Positions 24,301-36,300 of a stretch of DNA of 64,000 nt are shown here, in pieces (the first letter of the stretch is position 1; each line of letters starts with the position of its first letter). Source of the stretch: Dermacentor variabilis (Eukaryota > Arthropoda > Arachnida > Ixodida > Ixodidae); NCBI RefSeq assembly GCF_050947875.1, contig NW_027460346.1, forward strand, positions 2,422,000-2,485,999, in the 5' to 3' direction. Below the pieces are notes generated by a model. That model saw only the letters and a list, made by a program, of their open reading frames with translations. It was not told the origin of the DNA and did no database searches. The translations under genes and the position numbers were made by a program.

Positions 24301-27300
24301 AACTCTCTTAAATTGAATATATGAACAACAATTTTTTTTATTATGTGGCTTGTAGGTATTCATTGTAAACAGGCATTTTTAAACAATGTACAAGTTGGAA
24401 TTTGTTAGTAGGTATGTGTGGTCCAAGCACTGCTTTGTCAAGTTGCCAATAGGCACTCAGATGATGAACATTGAGACAATCCGTTTATTGAGTGGACTTG
24501 TGCATTCAAAACTTAGTACACATTGGTGCATTCATGTCATGAAAGGCAGACATGCAAACACAGACACAAGTAGGAATGAACAAGACTATACAAATGCCAG
24601 CTATCAACTGAAGGGTCCCAAAGTGGCGGAAGAAAAGGATGGCATAAAACTTGTCTGCATAGACTCAAGGGAAGGCAGCACCAGCCTTTCAGTTGTGGAT
24701 ATATGTGGGCACTCGCGAAAGAACACCGTTTACAGGGTTTAGGCATGAAAATTCCTCCCTTTTTAACACGAAAGTGTTTTATGCCGGGATTCACCATCAA
24801 CTTCCTGTAATAGATGTAACATTGTTGCAAATGTGTAAAATACGCTCTCTTGACAGGGATGGCGCCGCACTGCCATCTAATAGCGATGAAGCGAAGTACT
24901 GCATCATGACACTAACAAGCACTGACAGTGAGCACTTCGGTAGTCTCAGCGCAGCGGAGGCTCAGAGCGGTGTAGCCTGGTGTAGGCAGTGTAGGTCTTC
25001 TGCTGAGTTGACGACGCAGTTTCAGAACATGGTTCGTCTTTTGCGTCCGATTAGCTTGTGATGCCTCGTCGCCTACGGAGTGCAGCTTCAACATGCATCG
25101 GCAATGCTTACATGCTGCCTACTGCTTCGCTTGCGATGGCACGAACTAAGAAAACTGCTGTGCCAAACGGCGCAGAAGGTCAATGATGTCGACATATGAA
25201 TTTCGCTTTGGTCTGACGAGAGACACGCTAGTATGAAGCAGAACGTCTGAGCACATACATCGCAGCTCAACTGGCTGCCGAAGAGACTGTGGAGCTGGAC
25301 CAAAGTGCTCGTACCTTTGCTGAAGCGACTCGGCAGCAGGATGCTACACGCCAAGCAAACCTGCAACATGGTCGCCAACCTGTAAATCGGGTGCCTTTCG
25401 CTGCAGCAGACACTGAATTCACGAAGAAAACATACAACAGCTTCCGTGAAGACACGTTTCACTTTCGTGTTCTACCAATTTTTTAGGGTATTCTAGGGCC
25501 GAGTTAAAAACATACTGTTCAGACATAAGAATGAAGAAGTATGCCCTTTGGTTGAGGCACACTTCGTTCTTACAGTCTAGATTTAGGAGTAACTCGCAAT
25601 TGTGACAGTGTAACCGGAGGTTTGACGATGTTTCACCAGTTAGCAAACTTTTAAGCTCAATTAGTCTATTGTGAGTTGTCAACCCCAGGCTGATGATGAC
25701 GAAGTTGCGCCGCCGCATTCTATCCGCCGTAGACAGGTGGCACGAGAGAGAGATCCGGGCATCTCAATAGCAGCGCAGCAGCTAGTGGGTGCTTCCATAA
25801 GAATGCAACTCATTAAAAGATGTAGGACACAGTTTGCTTTACGCCTTCCCACAAATCTCTTGATTGATATAATGCTCTGTTTTTGTTCTTTCTTGTGTCC
25901 GTGTCTGCATGCCTGCCTTTGAATAACATGAATGCCTACCAACTTGCTGAACTTTCAGTCATTCTTTGATGGCAGTGATAGCAGTGACCATGTTCAGTGG
26001 TTGTCAAACCACATTACATAGCCATCATGCTGTTCTTTATTTATAGGGGCATCATCATACTTTGAAATATCCCATCAAGTCTGAGAGCCTACTACAGCAA
26101 TTGATTAACTCTGATAGAATGGGATTACCTTTCTTTGTGTGGCTTTAACATACGAGTTGCACGAACATGCTGATATCGAGATCGCATTTTGTGTAACGGT
26201 ATACGTGTGGTAACACACAACAGGTTTAATCTGACTAAACATATGTGGCAATATTTCTGTGTGAATTGCAGCGAGCTCAATTCCTCGCACCTAAAAATCG
26301 AGCTATTGCATCTAATAATGGGTAATTTTGCTACTTGCAGATAATGCTTCAGTTAATTGACGGTCGACTGAGGACGCACACGTCCGATGAGGTCATGGAG
26401 ACTGCGTGGAGCACCATGTGGAATGTTACTGGTACTGTTATATTCTTGTGCTCTTTCTCTCTGCCCTTGCGACCAGTTCACGTGTCACTAGGAGGTGTCA
26501 CAACCATGCTTGAAAATTAGCCACTTGGGAGCAGGTGTCAAACATAGGAGGGAAGTATGCCTATTAACTTGGAAAAGAAACAGTGCTAAAAAAATCATGA
26601 GCATTTCCACTTTGTGAGGATGGATTACCAGCCAAAGCTGTGCAGTACACGACAAAGAGGTGACAAAGAATTTTGGACGAAGGTACGAACACATTTATTG
26701 TCGGGATCGGTAGTCATCGTGGCGAAAGGTGCGCGTATACATTTACATCCCAAGGCAGCAACTCCAGTGTTTCTTGGATGTCTATGGGAATGTTTATCAC
26801 CTGTCCCTGTATGCTGTATTGACCATAGCCAGGCGTTAGTCGTCGAATGTTCATGAACGATATTCGAGGGGATACCATTTGTTCCTCCACCTCTTTCAAA
26901 CACAGTAGTCCTTCTGGTTTGGGTGGACACTTGAAGCCGTTTGTCACCCTGAACTGCGGCACCTTCCCACGTAAGGCCGTTTCTCGGCAGGTCCTACACA
27001 GCTGCATGTTGTCGTGGTCACTGGCCTCCGGGAAGATGTCTCGCAGCACACACATGTCTTGTGCACATTTCTTGACAGACCGAACCGTGTTGAGCGTCAA
27101 TAGGTTCGAGTCAAAGCACAGTCGATCGCAGACTCGGCAGGAATGTCCAAACTCCAACAAGAGGAACTCTCGTTAAAACTGAGTGTTGGCACCCCCGGTT
27201 CAAGTGCGAGCTCGGCGTCGCTCATACTCGGCCTCCGACACTGCAGGGTCTTGGCGTAATCGTCTATGCTTCGCAGCGATCCTGGCTCTCTCTTGACTGG

Positions 27301-30300
27301 CGTATTCTGAGTCTTCGCATAGTCTCCACCTCTTGGCTTTGGCCTCTCTGGCCAAGTAGGTTGGATCAGCCCATCGTTGCCATTGTTTTTCCCGCATCGC
27401 AGTAAGTCTAGCTTCACGATGCGCAGCCTCTTCTTCGGCAGTACGAACTTTCCTAGGCCACTTGATGGCGTTAACTGACCGAGCGCCGCCGAGCACACGC
27501 TTTCATATCCTTTCCAAGGTCAAGCGCATGTGCATTCCTAACTGTTATCACGGCGCATGCACAGATCTCGGCATGGCGGCGAAACCGGCTGCTCGCAGTG
27601 TCTCCCTCGGTGGGCGTTGGTGGAGTTTTGTGATACGTGGTCCATTTTACGCCAAGCAAGAACAGCTTCGCTGTTAAAAATAGGACTAAACTAAAACACA
27701 CTGTCTTGTGTCTTTTTGTTTTGTCCAGTTTTTTAGCGCCATTTTCTTTCCAAGTCATGTACCAACTAGCTCACCAACTTGCATCAGTGCCTATCAAGTT
27801 AGGCTATGGAAGATGAAGGTTGAGACGTTGATCCTGTGGGGTCTCACCCATGCTCTTAGGAAAAAGCAACGACAACACAGCAGTGCAAACAATCACAAGG
27901 GCATTTATTGCACCTTTCATAGACTAATGCCTGCTAGCTGAGTTGCTATTTCACAAAACATGCCATGGGCGCGCGAGAAATCTAGGAAGTCCGACTCACC
28001 GTGACCGGATAGCGAGCGAATATTTTCGCCCCATGCTGGACACTAATGCCTGGTCGTTCGTGAGTAGGGTCACGTGAATCGGGGCACGTTCGAACGATTG
28101 TGTTCGTCCATTCCGGTGTAGGCCTCACGAGACGGTTTCGCAGAAGCCTGGAACGGCGCACGCGCGGAACGTCCGCACCGCTTGCTGATCAAGAGCCAAA
28201 GAGTTAATTGGGCAAAGTTGTGCCCAAACAACTTTGCCGTTAGGTGGTGCTAGCAGTGCCACACTCGCGTCATCTTTCGTAATGCGCTGCAACCAGACCA
28301 GCCGCCACTGGCACTAAGCTACGCGGAGAAGCTGGATTACAGGAGACGCGAGACATGGGGGAAAACAAAATCAGGGGACGCGTGAGAGTTGTGCATTCCT
28401 ACAATCCTTAATTGCCAAACTTCATGGTGCAGCAGGGACTAAATAAATTAGGAATATGTGTTGTGCTGTTTTCAACTCTTTGATACCCGCCGTGGTTGCT
28501 CAGTGGCTATGGTGTTGGGCTGCTGAGCACGAGGTCGCGGGATCGAATCCCGGCCACAGCGGCCGCATTTCGATGGGGGTGAAATGCGGAAACACCCGTG
28601 TGCTTAGATTTAGGTGCATGTTAAAGAACCCCAGGTGGTCGAAATTTCCGGAATCCTCCACTACGGCATGCCTCATAATCAGAACGTGGTTTTGGCACGT
28701 AAAACCCCATAATTTAATTTTTAACTTTTGGATGGTGCAAGTTTAAATGGCTTGTAGTTTGGTTTGTAAAAGCTGCCTATTCAAGTGTTCTTTTGTGATA
28801 AGCCCTTCAGTATTGAGATGCAAGCTGCTGCTGGCAGTAATTTTAGGCTTTGCAGGTTTTTATGCTGTGGGGGATGCAGAATTCTGAGGATAGAAAGATT
28901 TAAATTTGGTTCCATAAATCCTGATTTTATGGTCAGGCACACTGCCAAGGAAAGTGTATTGCTTTGATGGGATCATCTTTTCATTGAGTTCCTTTTGTTT
29001 TCTACATACCTCTGTAAATCCTAAATATTGAAGAGTGTAGTTGTGCAGCTGTGAGGTGGTGTGCAGAAAACTCAGTTATGTCTACGATACTTGTTTGCAG
29101 ATGAAACACCAATCAACTGTGAGAGGTTCCTGGATGGTGGGGGAATGGCATTGTTTCTTGAGTGTTTGAGGGTAAGTTGAGTGCACTGACGGCTACATTT
29201 TATCCCCAGCAATGACGGAGCCTTTAAACTCGGAAAAAAGAATTGGACATTGCTGGGATTTTTCACGGAGACTGCTAGCAAGATAGTAGAGGGCAGCAGT
29301 TCTAGTCTTGCTCCTTGTGTTCAAGATTTCACAAGTTGTTGCCCACATCATACTTCAAGAGCTCACAATTTCGATGCGTCCAGATCAGAAGAGCTAAATG
29401 TACATTTTTATTGCTCATGTATGCATGTTTTTTTATTATGTGAAGCAATTACTGAAAGGTATGAATTTATGGCTTTATGGTTCTTGTAGATGGCAGCACA
29501 AGCAGGAGTGAGTTTACTCTTCCGCAGGAACTAAACAGGTTGACAACTTTAGTCTCCAAAATGGCGCCACTGGCAGCTCAAGCTTCATTAGCTTCTTTGC
29601 GAAAAAGATAATCTGACGTCAGCAAACAGCTGAGTAGTTCCAATGATGAAGTGTGCTGCTCTTCAAGTGAATGAAAACACCGAGATCCTTGAGTCAATCA
29701 GCTCATTTTCTGGGAGTGGCACTTCTGGTGACTTTGACGTCACAGGCAGTGGTGCGAATTTGACGTAAAAAAGCCCCTGCATGCCCTCCTTGTATCCAAT
29801 TTTTGGCATCTCTAGGTAAGACGTTTGATGTGTAGGACACAGGTGACCCATTGGAATATTTCAATCTGTACTCTGCAGGCAAACATAGGATTTCATGTTC
29901 TCTTCTCATACCTATCGCGTAGTATATGTTACAGTTTTGTTTGGCTTAAGTTTTGCAATAATTGTTGAGATTTTGAGTAAATGAACACTTAAAACTTCGG
30001 CAGGAATGCTTTTTGTAAGAGATTCCACCATAAAAAGTTTGACCTTTTTTGGCCAGAATTTGGGATAATAGTGTGGTATGGAAGGGGTTAATGCATTCTG
30101 TGTACTTTCCTGTTCAGCTGTTTTCTGTGCTGCTGATGGGAATTGTTCTTGTGACTGACCTGGCCAAGCATATACTCCTGCACCATTTGCACTTATCATT
30201 GTTGCAGCTAACCAAAGATGTTGTGAAGTTTTGTCAATAATTGTTGTTATTGATATATGATTTGGAAGACTTGCACACCCAGAATACTTTCAGGCAGCAC

Positions 30301-33300
30301 TTTTACAGCTATACAGTGTATCAGTGAAACTATGCACATATCGGCAAGCAGACACTACCACATAATTTGTTGACAACTAAAGCACTGCTGAGTAAGGTTT
30401 ACATAGTAAACCTGAAGGGGCACATTTCAGGGTATCATTATTTGCTCTGTCTTTCAATGCGTAAAAACATTCAACTGTACTATCGCGCTCAGTATGAGCT
30501 ACACCACGCGAGCGCGTGGCCGAGCGCTCTGCAAGGTTGTACAGTGGCGCGGATTGTGCCGTGTTTTCGAGTTATCTGGAGAGGGTGTAGCTGTTCCAGC
30601 AAGCGCGCTGGAACCCCTCGTCCCCGTTTATCTGAAGGACACCTTATCTGTTTCTTGTTCACTTTCATTTTGATGAAGCAGAAACTGCAAGATCATGCAG
30701 CACTTTTGCCACCGACCAGACGTGGCGTGCGAAGGTTATCAAAGACAGCGCTTTCTTCGTTCAAGAATTAGGGCTGTGCGTTTAGACATAATTTTAGCAC
30801 TGATAATGCGCCTCAGCATCCAGCATAAAGGCGGAAGCAGCCACGACGTGAACCATGCATTTTCGACAGAGTGTTAGCACAGCCCCGGTGCTAATTCAGC
30901 AACGCGTTGCCATTGCTGCCACCGCCGTTCTCCGTACTATAGCAACATTTCACATTTGGCGAGGAGCAGCCTACTTTGTTCATTTGCCGCAACTCCTGGG
31001 GCCATGCATCGTCTTCATAAACTTCCCACCGTGCGTGATGGCTCCAAAACACACCACGCCTTCTTAAGATGCATTAAATGGTTCCGAAATGTTAGAGTGC
31101 ACCATCACTGTAGCCCCAAACCCCGATTTCGCTGATCATTGCCGGTATTACCAGAATACACTAATTTCCAGTCAGCTCATCCAGAGGATACTTTTCCTAG
31201 ATACATAAACGCAAGGTCATGTGCAGGTTATTTTTGTCTAGGGTACTTAACTGCCTTTCCGAAAAGTCGTGTGGTTTGGTTTGGTTTATGGTGTTTAACG
31301 TCCCAAAGCGACTCAGGCTGAGACATGCCGTAGTCGAGAGCTCCGGAAATTTCGACCACCTGGGGTTCTTTAACGTGCACTGACATGAAAGAGTCGTGTG
31401 ATCAGTCAAAGATATATTCAGCCCGAATAAAAAAAATTTGGTTCGCACTAAGACAGCCTGCGTGCTGTAAATGCTAAAACCTGAGATAACACCCACTGTG
31501 CGGACCGACGCTGGCCCGATTATGAAGTTTGGGCGTCCACCTACGGCTACAGTTATCATTTTCGAAACAGATATCAAAACCAGTCTAAACGAGGGTGAAG
31601 GGGAAAGCAAGCAAGTGGAGGTGATGCAAGCTTGCTGGAACAGCTACACCCTCTCCAGATAGCTCGAAAGCACGCCACTATCGGGCCACTGTACGACCAT
31701 AGCGAGCGCACGGCCACGCCCTCGCGCGGTGTAGCTCATACTGAGCGCGATAGTACATTTGAATGTCTTGAATGACTGCTGTAGGCGGCTGGGCTGATTC
31801 TTGGATATACAGTAGACTTCCTTCTCTGATTATTCGATTTTCCAGTTAAATCGATCCCAAATGAAGGCCCAGGTATTTCTATGGGTCCAAACTTTTCTAA
31901 TTTCAATCCTAAAATTGACTGGATAATTCAAACTTGACCGGTCAGCACGTACATGCCTGACCTCTATGCTGACCTCAATCGCAACCCCTTTAGTGGCAGT
32001 GTCTATTTCAACGAAATTATGGACAGTGAATGCGTTGAACGCATGTCATCTCCCGTCGAAAACACTATTTCTGGCCTGTCATGGGAAGATTTTCAAGCAA
32101 TAATGGTAGCTCACAATGTCTGATTGCGTTATTTGCCCAATTCTAATGTGCACTTTTTTTTTTCCGAGAAAATTTGACCCAAATTACTTGTGTGGTGCAA
32201 TATGATAAGAGACCAAAACAGCTGTCACGGCGATTGTATGCTTTACTGCATAACACTGGTATATTGTGGCGAAGCTGGGTGCCATGGTGCAACACACATT
32301 AGACTTGCCAATTTTTCTTGCTTAAATAATAATAATAATAATAATAATGTTCATTTATTTCAAATCAAGAAACATGGAGGAGACTGCAGGTAAAAGCTGC
32401 ACGAACAAATGGCAGCTTGACAGGGGCCCGAAGTCCCCTCTACAAGGAGGCAGTAAAAAAGGTGACAGGAAGGAACGCCGAAAACATACATAGGCACCGA
32501 AAAACATACATAGGCACTGAAGTGGACACAAGGAATGAACACAAAAATCATCCAATAAGACCAGATACTTTATACATAGTGTTGCCGTATTTCAGCATTA
32601 GTTATTTTTAAAATGTCAGTGGTGCTTTTGTTGTAATTATTCGTGAGAGTGGGCAGGGTCAAGGACAGTTTTTCTGTGGAGTAGTTAGCCCAAGGGGTTA
32701 TAACATTCCATGTTTCTTTGTGACGGGTAATGTGTACGGAAATGTTATCTTTTAGTGATAAGTGATAAGACGATAAGACATTCTATTTTCAACTACTTCA
32801 TGTTTGAAGGCTAGTGTTAGCCTATAGTTGTTAAGATTTTTTACTTATATAATGTTAGATCTTTGAAAAAAACTGTGTGTAGGGCTGTTATATGGTAAGT
32901 CATAAAGCAGTCTGACAAATTTTTTCTGGAGGACAAAAAGTTTCTGCAAATTAGTTTTGTTAGTTGTGCCCCAAACCAATAAACAGTAATTTAGATTAGA
33001 GTAAAAAAGCGAATTATTAAGAAGTTTGACCTTGAATGGCAGCTATGTTCTTAGGCAAGATAAGATGCCAACTACACGAGTTAACTTTGTCAAAACATTG
33101 TCATTGTGGTTATCCCAAAGCATATTATTGGAAAAAGTTACGCCAAGGATTTTAATGTGATCAGTTATTTCCAGTGGTTCGCCCCCGCCCGTTAAGTTTA
33201 CTGGAGCTTTGAACTGCTTCGATTTTGAACTAAATATAACAGCTTTTGTTTCATTAACATTTATTTTCAGCTGGTTTGCTATTGACCATTTTTTCATGTT

Positions 33301-36300
33301 TATAAGGAGGGAGTTTGCTGCACTTACCAGTTGATTACAATCAGGAGCTGTTAAAAAAGTACTGGTGTCATCCGCATATAAAATATATTTTGGTTTTGTA
33401 CAGATATTTGTAAGGTTGTTCATATAAATATTAAAGACCAGTGAACCCAGAATGCTCCCTTGGGGAACACCTCTAATAATTGATTTTAAGTCAGATTGAT
33501 ATGATTCAATTTTATAAACTGTTGCCGGTGGCTAAGATATGACTGAATTAGTTGCAGGAAATGTCCGCGAATTCCATATAGTTCAAGTTTTTTAAGTAGT
33601 GTATAGTGATGAATACAGTCAAAGGCTTTGGAGAAATCCACATAAATACCCAGTACTAACATTTGTTTTTCAAAATGTGATAAAATAAATTCCTCTGTTC
33701 AAGTAATGCCATTTCCATAGATTTGTTTTTGCTGAATCCAAACTGTGCAGGTGAGATTAAATTGTGTTTATCAAGGAAGCTGGACATTCGAATAAGGATA
33801 ACTTTTTCTAATCCCTTAGAGAATATGGGTAGTACAGAAATTGGTCGATAATTACCCATGTCATTCACATCATCCTTTTTGAACAAAACAGTCACTTCTG
33901 CAATTTGCATTCTTTTTGGAAATGAGGCGCTTGACAAACAGATGTTAAAAATGTAAGTTATATAAGGACACAGAATGTCAAGAACATATTTAATTGGACG
34001 AATTTGCATAAGTTCTGCATCACAGCTTGAACTATTTTTAAGAGAGGAAAAAACTGCCATCACCTTAGATCAGCTTATTGGACTGAGAAAAGCACAACAT
34101 TAGTTGTGAGGAGGCATGAAGTTGAAGAACTCATTAAGTACTCCACAATCAGAATACTGAAGGAAGTGGTTATTAAAGGAATTGGCAAGTGCGTCGCCGC
34201 TTACTTCCGTGCCATCCAATGACAATTTCCAGATACTGGGTGTCGATTTTCTAGGCCTCATAAAGGTATTTAATCTTTTTCACAGTTGATCACTTCTGTA
34301 TAAACAACTCTCGAAATCAGAGTAAAGGTAACAAAATCTGCTCGTTTTAATTTGTTTTATATTTCTTGAGAAGATTCGGATCTTTTGTTTTAACAAAACT
34401 ATGGTAAAGCGAGTTCCTATAGTTAATTTTGCTGTGCAGTTCGGGTGTAATCCAGGGCTTACGAATATTTCTACCCAGGGTAAACGTTTTTAGCAGTAAA
34501 TGTTTCTTATAAATCTCCATTACTTCATTTATAAACCTGTTGTATGTTCGTAATGGGTTGACACACAACGCGCTGTCGCATTTTACAGGCTTCGATATGT
34601 TGTTTCTGTATTATGAGAATTGTCAGGAGGTGATCACTAAGATGGGATGATACAACTGCCATCGTGATGTTTGTTTTGTCAATGTTTGTTATGAAAAGGT
34701 CAAGTAATGTATCTCAGTCTTGTGTTACTCTTGTAGGTAATGCAACTGTATTCTCACACCCATTTGAGGTAACGAGCGTTTCCATTGTTCTTTGCAGATT
34801 AGTATTGGCCAGCATATCAATATTAATATCACCGCCCGAAATCACATAGTAACCATTGTTAGAAATGAAATCCAGGAATTGCTCATAAAAGTTGAAGAAG
34901 TTTGGAGCATTTCCATCAGGAGGCCGATAGCAAACAGAAAATATGTGTTTGTGCACACGTGCTGAGAGTATTTCAAAGTCATTGCAAACAACACAAAATG
35001 AATCAAGCAGTTCACAATTGACACCCGGCTTCATCAGTAACATAACACCACCACCACCACGCGTGGATCGATTCAACGAAAACGGCTGATAAGAGGAGAA
35101 CATGTAGTTATTTTGGCCGTCTTTACACCAAGTTTCCATCAACATAATGACAGCAAACAAAAAGGAAAAGCTAGAGATAAGTGTCGACTTCGGTTTCCTT
35201 GTTACACGGTGAATGGGTGTTTAAGTGAAGACATTTGCGGGAAGGTTTGTTATAACTCGCTACAACTGTGCTTACCTCATCAGGAAGAAGGTAACTGTGA
35301 TTAGCCATGGCAAACATCAAAAATAACTTTCAGACACATGACACAGATGTAATGGGGAGAATTATGTAGGAAGATCACATGCACTGTGCACTACAATCAC
35401 TGAATCACCATTCTTTCCGCATCAAAATTTTACCATTTCTGTGCCAGATGTACTGGTGCGCATTTTGTTTCGCCCAGTCTTTTGTTTGTTGTAGCAAGTG
35501 ACGGTTATAGTTCGTCAAGTTTTCTAGAATGGAAGCGCTACATTTGCTCTCCTTCAATTTATGCCTCTTTTCAAACCACAGATCCCTCACTGCTTGCCTA
35601 GCATATCTGACAATAATTCCCAGGAATCTTATCAAGTTTGGAAGGTAATCTGTGAATAGCATCAATGTCTGTATCTTCAAGCCTGGACACATTGATCGCG
35701 TCAGCCACAGAATTCACTTTGCTTAATAGATCGTCAGTGGATACCTGAATTCTGTGAAATTCAAGGTTTAGCCTTCTGCCTCGCCACTCAAGGTCGTTAA
35801 TTTCACTTCGTAGTTTTTCATTTTCTGCTTCTGCTCTCTGTGCTTTTAGTTGAAGGGCCTCTAGTCTCTTGCGCATTTCTTTTGCGTCCTTTTCGTGAGT
35901 GGCTAGTCGCTCTAGAATTTCATTATATTTTTCTGATATCAGTTGCACTGGTCTTTCTATATTTGGCACAGTCTTCTTTAGTGGCATCAATTCATCAAGT
36001 TTTTCGTTAATGCTAACTAGGATTGACCTTATGTTGGCTGCCTCCTCATTAGCCATCTTTTCATTCAGGTTCTCTCCTTTGCGCTACATGTAGTTTTGCA
36101 TGTTGCGCAAACCCATTTCTGTTTTGCTAACTTTTTGTATTGTTTTTCTGTTAGCGCAGCACATGTTCCAAAATGGTATGGATGGTTACAGTCATCACAT
36201 AATACAAAACTTTCACCTGGTGCAAACGTATCCTTACAGGAAAAGCAGACATCTGTGGTCATCGTACACTTTGGTCGCAAGAACAAAGTACTTACAGAGG

